This document shows positions 41,503 through 44,831 of a stretch of 44,831 bases of DNA, piece after piece. A program made the translations under genes and the position numbers. Where the stretch lies: positions 1 to 44,831 of the forward strand of contig WLNW01000007.1 of the NCBI GenBank assembly GCA_009699605.1. Reading direction: 5' to 3'. This DNA is from Actinomycetota bacterium (lineage in GTDB: Bacteria > Actinomycetota > Acidimicrobiia > Acidimicrobiales > WLNW01). A model generated the notes under the pieces. The model made no database searches and had not been told where the DNA came from. It was given only the letters and a program-made list of their open reading frames with translations. Numbering within the stretch: position 1 is the first letter of the stretch; each line of letters begins with the position of its first letter.

Positions 41503-43017
41503 TCAGATGCGACGTTCGCGACCCTGCCAGTAGGGGTCCTTCAACTCTCGCGTTGCGAGCTTCCCCGACGGCAGCCTGGGTAGCGCGTCCGCGAAGTCGA
41601 TCGACTTGGGCGCCTTGTAGTGGGCGAGTCGCTCGCGGGCGAACTCGATCAGCTCACGGGCGAGCGCGTCGGATGACGTGTGCCCGGGCGCAAGTTCGAC
41701 GGCCGCTTTGACCTGCTCGCCCCATTCCTCGTCCGGTATGCCGAAGACGGCGACGTCGGCCACTGCGGCGTGCTCGGCGAGCGCTGCTTCGACCTCGGCG
41801 GGATAGATGTTCACTCCCCCGCTGATGATCATGTTCGTCGCACGGTCGGCGAGGTAGACGTACCCGTCTGGCTCGATTCGGCCCATGTCGCCCATGGTGA
41901 ACAGCCCTGGTTCGAGGTACGCGCCATCGGTCTTGGCACCGTCGTTGTAGTAGCGGAACGGTCGCGGATTCGGACCCATGCGGCAGTACAACGTGCCGAT
42001 TGCGCCCGGGGGAACAGGTCGGTTCGCGTCGTCGACGGAGATGATCTCGACATCGGGCAGGGCGCGCCCGACCGAACCGGGATGCTCGAGCCACTCCTGT
42101 GATGAGATGAGCGTGAACGTACCGGCCTCGCTGGTGCCCCAGTACTCGGTGAACACGGGCCCCCACCACTCGATCATGGACGACTTGGTCGGACGCGAGA
42201 TCGGCGCGGCGCCGTGCATGACATAGGTGAGCGAGTCGCCGCGGAACGCGGCGCGACGAGCGGCGTCGACGCGGAGGAGGCGCACCATCATCGTTGGCAC
42301 GAGATGCGTGTGCGCGATGCGGCGCGAGTCGATGAGCTCGAGCGTCTGCGCGGCGTCGAACTTGCCCATCATGGTGACCGGTGCGCCGTTGACGAGATCG
42401 AACAACGCGTAGCCGCCGACTGCTGCGTGATAGTGAGGACCCGTCAGCAAGTGTGATCCGCTCCCGTCGAGACCGACATTGCGGCCGAGTCGGCCGAGCA
42501 GCGCTAGGTACGCGTCGACGGTTTCGGGCAGGTCGCGCTTCACCCCCTTGGGGCGGCCCGTGGTCCCGCTCGTGTAGTGCATGCGCCCGCCCGGGCGGCC
42601 GTCGCGAGCGAACGGTGCCGACGAGGCGCGGTCGATCAACGCGTCGAGGTCGCGACCGACGCCGACGACGTGCGCCGCTGCGGCCGAACGGGCCAGATCG
42701 ACGTGGGCGTCGTCGCACATCACGACTCGGGCGCCGGCGTCGGCGAGGACGTACTCGACCTCGCTTCGTTGCAGATGTGCGTTCACGGGCACCAGCCACA
42801 CGCCGGCCAGCAGCGTGGCGAGGGAGAGCTCGAACCATTCGACCCGATTGTCGAAGATCGACGCCACGTGCGCCCCCGGCTCGACGCCCCAGGTGTCGCG
42901 GATGACGTGCGCCAACCGTGTCGAGCGATCGATGAGTTCGGCCCAGGTGCGAGTGCGGACGAGATCGTCGACTGCTATCTGGTCGGGAGAAACGGCCGCA
43001 CGTTCGAAGATGTCCAC
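41503..43017 (-). CDS. Acyl-CoA synthetase (AMP-dependent, FadD-like)
   Basis: A 504-aa ANL-superfamily ligase that activates a carboxylic acid as an acyl-AMP and then a CoA thioester. The ATP loop is MHYTSGTTGRPKGVKRD, the A5 motif is FTEYWGTSEAG, then FTMGDMGRIEPDGYVYLADR, and the catalytic lysine lies in LPRLPSGKLATREL. Length and domain order are standard; the C-terminal lid is complete. The chain length of the substrate is unknown. The GTG start has a TAGCGT box nine bases upstream. It converges on the alpha/beta hydrolase. Confidence 0.92.
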   Translation of the reverse strand: MDIFERAAVSPDQIAVDDLVRTRTWAELIDRSTRLAHVIRDTWGVEPGAHVASIFDNRVEWFELSLATLLAGVWLVPVNAHLQRSEVEYVLADAGARVVMCDDAHVDLARSAAAAHVVGVGRDLDALIDRASSAPFARDGRPGGRMHYTSGTTGRPKGVKRDLPETVDAYLALLGRLGRNVGLDGSGSHLLTGPHYHAAVGGYALFDLVNGAPVTMMGKFDAAQTLELIDSRRIAHTHLVPTMMVRLLRVDAARRAAFRGDSLTYVMHGAAPISRPTKSSMIEWWGPVFTEYWGTSEAGTFTLISSQEWLEHPGSVGRALPDVEIISVDDANRPVPPGAIGTLYCRMGPNPRPFRYYNDGAKTDGAYLEPGLFTMGDMGRIEPDGYVYLADRATNMIISGGVNIYPAEVEAALAEHAAVADVAVFGIPDEEWGEQVKAAVELAPGHTSSDALARELIEFARERLAHYKAPKSIDFADALPRLPSGKLATRELKDPYWQGRERRI

Positions 43018-43026
43018 GGGTATGTG

Positions 43027-43032
43027 ACGCTA
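43027..43032 (-). promoter_or_regulatory. TAGCGT -10 box near the acyl-CoA synthetase start
   Basis: On the minus strand TAGCGT ends nine bases before the GTG at 43017, giving a leader of at most a few bases. Confidence 0.45.
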
Positions 43033-43179
43033 GACGCCGGTCGATCGAGTCGCGTACTGGCGTCATGATCGGTGCATGGCGTCGGTGCCTTGCGCGGGCT
43101 ATGGGATCTGGCTCGTCGCCGTGTCACCCAACGAGACTTGGGCCACGGGACACGCAGAGGGGCGCGAAGCTGGAGTACA

Positions 43180-43193
43180 ACCTACCAATAGGT
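43180..43193. promoter_or_regulatory. Inverted repeat ACCTA-CCAA-TAGGT upstream of the lipoprotein gene
   Basis: Perfect 5-bp arms around CCAA lie about 50 bases upstream of the substrate-binding protein ATG, in AT-richer DNA, and could be an operator. The rest of the 228-base spacer shows no clear promoter hexamers of the leaderless kind; TACAAC at 43176-43181 is a weak -10 candidate. Confidence 0.35.
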
Positions 43194-43245
43194 AACCAGG
43201 AGAGGCCTCGCGAACCGCCCCTGCTGGGGCATGAGGAGGGGAAAC

Positions 43246-44649
43246 ATGTTGGCAAATCGCAGCGTTCGCTTTGCGGCCGGTTTGGCCCTGCTCGGCCTTC
43301 TCGTAGCCGCGTGTGGCAACCACGGGGGGTCCCACACTGCGAGTACCGGTGCAAGCACGGGGACTGCCGTCTCGTCGGGGGCAATTGGTGGCTCGTTCGG
43401 CGGCACGGCCACGCCGACGACCACTGCGGCCGCCCACCTGCTCGCCGCGCTGGGGGTCGACATCAAGAGGGATTGCCCCAGCGACTACAAGCCCGACCAA
43501 GGGGTCAGCGCAGGCGAGATGCTGATCGGCCAGAGCGTCCCGAAGACCGGAGCTAGCGCGACGTTGCAGCTGTTCACCACGGGCATGCAGGCGTACTTCG
43601 ACTATGCCAACGCCGAGCTCAACGGGGTCAACGGCCGCAAGCTCAAGCTCGTCGCCCTCGACGACGGCTACGAGCCGGAGAACACGGTCAAGAACGTGAA
43701 CGACCTCATCTCACGGGGCGTATTTGTCATGTCGGGCATCCTCGGCACCGCGAACAACCTTGCGGTACGCGACACGCTGAACGACAAGTGCATCCCGCAC
43801 CTGTACCCGTCGACCGGCTCGCTCGATTGGGGCGACGTCGAGAACTATCCCTGGACCGTCTCTGGTGCAGCGATCCCCTACAACGTCGAGGCCAAGATCT
43901 GGGTCGAGCAGTTGAAGAAACAGTTTCCGAAAGGCGCGAACGTCGTGGCGCTCGAGAACGGCAACTCGTTCGGTGGTGACTACGAGGTTTGGTTCAAGAA
44001 GTACATCGAGGGCACCAACATCAAGCTGACCAAGGTCGAAAAGCACGACCCGCTCGTCACCGATGTCACCAACCAGATCACCACGCTTGCCGCCACCAAG
44101 GCCGATGTGGTCATCCACATGACCACCGGCTCCGCGTGCACCAACGCCATGAAGGCGGTAGGCGCGAGTGGTTGGAAGCCGGTGCAGATCGTGTCGGGCA
44201 CCTGCAAGACGTCGATCTACTTCGCCGGCGCTGGCGACGGAGCCAAGGAGGCGCTGATCGTCGCGGCCAACAAGGAGATCACCTACGCCGAGTACGACGC
44301 CGACGCCGCGATCAAGACCTGGCGTGAGCAGTTGGCGAAGTACGCGAAGGACGCCCCGGCGGCCATCAGCCTGGTGCCCACCGGTTGGGTCTATGGCGAG
44401 ATGCTCCGCGACGCGTTGCTGCGGGCCGAGAAGCTCCCCGGTGGACTCACCCGACCGAACGTGTTGCTCGCGGCCCGCAACACCGATTTCAAGTCGGTGT
44501 ACTACTTCGACGGCGCGCAGGTAAAGCTCTCGGGCAAGACCGACACCTTCATGCTCGAAGCAGGCCGGGTCGAGAAGTGGACCGGCACCACCTTCCAGAA
44601 GGTCAGCGACCTCTACAACTTCGAAGGCACCACCAAGTACAAGCCATAG
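43246..44649 (+). CDS. Branched-chain amino acid-type ABC transporter substrate-binding lipoprotein
   Basis: A 467-aa exported lipoprotein. MLANRSVRFAAGLALLGLLVAACGN is a lipoprotein signal with lipobox LVAAC (modified Cys23), followed by a Ser/Thr-rich linker. The Peripla_BP_6 (LivJ/LivK-type) domain starts near residue 75 with EMLIGQSVPKTGASATL and contains VNGVNGRKLKLVALDDGYEP in two parts and MTTGSACTNAMKAVG. It would capture a small hydrophobic or organic-acid ligand for an ABC importer; permease and ATPase genes are not in the window. The ATG at 43246 is set by GAGGAGGGG just upstream, which overlaps an earlier in-frame ATG at 43231. A hairpin follows the stop. Confidence 0.9.
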   Translation: MLANRSVRFAAGLALLGLLVAACGNHGGSHTASTGASTGTAVSSGAIGGSFGGTATPTTTAAAHLLAALGVDIKRDCPSDYKPDQGVSAGEMLIGQSVPKTGASATLQLFTTGMQAYFDYANAELNGVNGRKLKLVALDDGYEPENTVKNVNDLISRGVFVMSGILGTANNLAVRDTLNDKCIPHLYPSTGSLDWGDVENYPWTVSGAAIPYNVEAKIWVEQLKKQFPKGANVVALENGNSFGGDYEVWFKKYIEGTNIKLTKVEKHDPLVTDVTNQITTLAATKADVVIHMTTGSACTNAMKAVGASGWKPVQIVSGTCKTSIYFAGAGDGAKEALIVAANKEITYAEYDADAAIKTWREQLAKYAKDAPAAISLVPTGWVYGEMLRDALLRAEKLPGGLTRPNVLLAARNTDFKSVYYFDGAQVKLSGKTDTFMLEAGRVEKWTGTTFQKVSDLYNFEGTTKYKP

Positions 44650-44678
44650 GCAACCCGCGTGCAACCTCTGGTTGCCTA
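44647..44678. terminator. Bidirectional hairpin whose stem ends are the two convergent stop codons
   Basis: TAGGCAACC (44647-44655) and GGTTGCCTA (44670-44678) form a perfect 9-bp stem around 14 bases. TAG at the 5' end is the stop of the lipoprotein gene and CTA at the 3' end is the reverse-strand stop of the dehydrogenase gene. It is likely a shared terminator; no T-run is present. Confidence 0.65.
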
Positions 44679-44831
44679 CCGGAGGTCCACGATCGTGCGG
44701 ATGCCACGACCGGCACGCACATCGTCGAGGCCGTCGTTGATCTCGTCGAGTGGTCGGCGGAACGACACCATCGACTCGAGGTCGAGCGCGCCGCGACGCC
44801 ACAGGGACATCAGCATCGGGATGGTTCGCGC
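44676..44831 (-). CDS. Zinc-dependent alcohol dehydrogenase, C-terminus only
   Basis: The minus strand is open from the window edge to a TAG at 44676, giving the last 51 residues of a protein that begins off the window. The sequence runs ARTIPMLMSLWRRGALDLES, then VSFRRPLDEINDGLDDVRAG, GRGIRTIVDLR. This is the C-terminal helix-strand end of medium-chain Zn alcohol dehydrogenases (compare the PLDEINEAF...GxxxRxVI pattern of class III and NDMA-dependent forms). The track does not list it. Catalytic residues lie outside the window, so activity and substrate cannot be judged. Confidence 0.72.
   Translation of the reverse strand, partial: ARTIPMLMSLWRRGALDLESMVSFRRPLDEINDGLDDVRAGRGIRTIVDLR

Noticed and set aside
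1-44831. tRNA, rRNA, CRISPR array, insertion sequence or prophage
   Set aside because: No regularly spaced repeats, no transposase or integrase motifs and no cloverleaf or rRNA segments were noticed in any gap or frame.

Overview
This window is a GC-rich, gene-dense piece of an actinobacterial chromosome. The best guess for the lineage is Acidimicrobiia or a near relative, inferred from gene content rather than from any marker gene. Supporting signs are a DUF3151 protein, an AftD-like (DUF3367) arabinofuranosyltransferase-type protein, a GlcDEF glycolate oxidase, two-subunit GltBD glutamate synthase, many GTG starts, and above all many genes whose start codon lies 6 to 7 bases after a TANNNT -10 box with no Shine-Dalgarno. 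That is the actinobacterial leaderless-transcript layout, and I used it to correct many starts in the ORF track. I see no rRNA, tRNA, insertion sequence, prophage or CRISPR array, and no gap over 300 bases without a gene.

Layout. 1-3002 (minus): glcD, glcE and the start of glcF, the glycolate oxidase operon, with glcF running off the left edge. 3070-6751: a Cys-rich conserved protein (+), a 59-aa ORF missed by the ORF track (-), and the minus-strand series DUF3151, mobA, rhodanese, RNase D. 6790-10898: a small membrane protein (+), pyruvate kinase (-), a flavin reductase-like protein and a SirB1/transglutaminase-like protein (-), and a glycerophosphodiester phosphodiesterase (+). 10911-14382: a second D-2-hydroxyacid FAD dehydrogenase (-), a secreted coiled-coil MltB-type lytic transglycosylase (+), a 66-aa zinc-ribbon protein (-) and a 79-aa protein (+).

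14360-29786 is an envelope-glycan island: a GT-C mannosyltransferase-like protein (-), an FAD oxidoreductase of the UDP-galactopyranose mutase/protoporphyrinogen oxidase-like superfamily, a large GT-C with an extra N-terminal membrane module, a polyprenyl-phosphate-sugar-synthase-like GT2 fused to a methyltransferase, an OafA-type acyltransferase-SGNH protein, a small anchored protein that looks like a dead SGNH domain (-), a GT4 glycosyltransferase and a 1464-aa AftD-like protein. A plausible reading is that the GT2 half makes a lipid-linked sugar, the GT-C and AftD-like proteins use lipid-linked donors outside the membrane, and the acyltransferase and methyltransferase decorate the product. 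No Wzx/Wzy-type flippase or polymerase is visible.

29817-44831: an alpha/beta hydrolase, a large unrecognised conserved protein, gltB-gltD (-), an M18 aminopeptidase, a 5-formyl-THF cyclo-ligase (-), a degenerate GGDEF protein, a second alpha/beta hydrolase, an acyl-CoA synthetase (-), a branched-chain amino-acid-type substrate-binding lipoprotein and the C-terminus of a zinc alcohol dehydrogenase (-). The most interesting signals are the envelope island with its fused and inactive-looking modules, the widespread leaderless promoters, a 26-bp palindrome with 13-bp tandem repeats at 12301-12359, and a hairpin at 44647-44678 whose stem ends are the stop codons of both flanking convergent genes.
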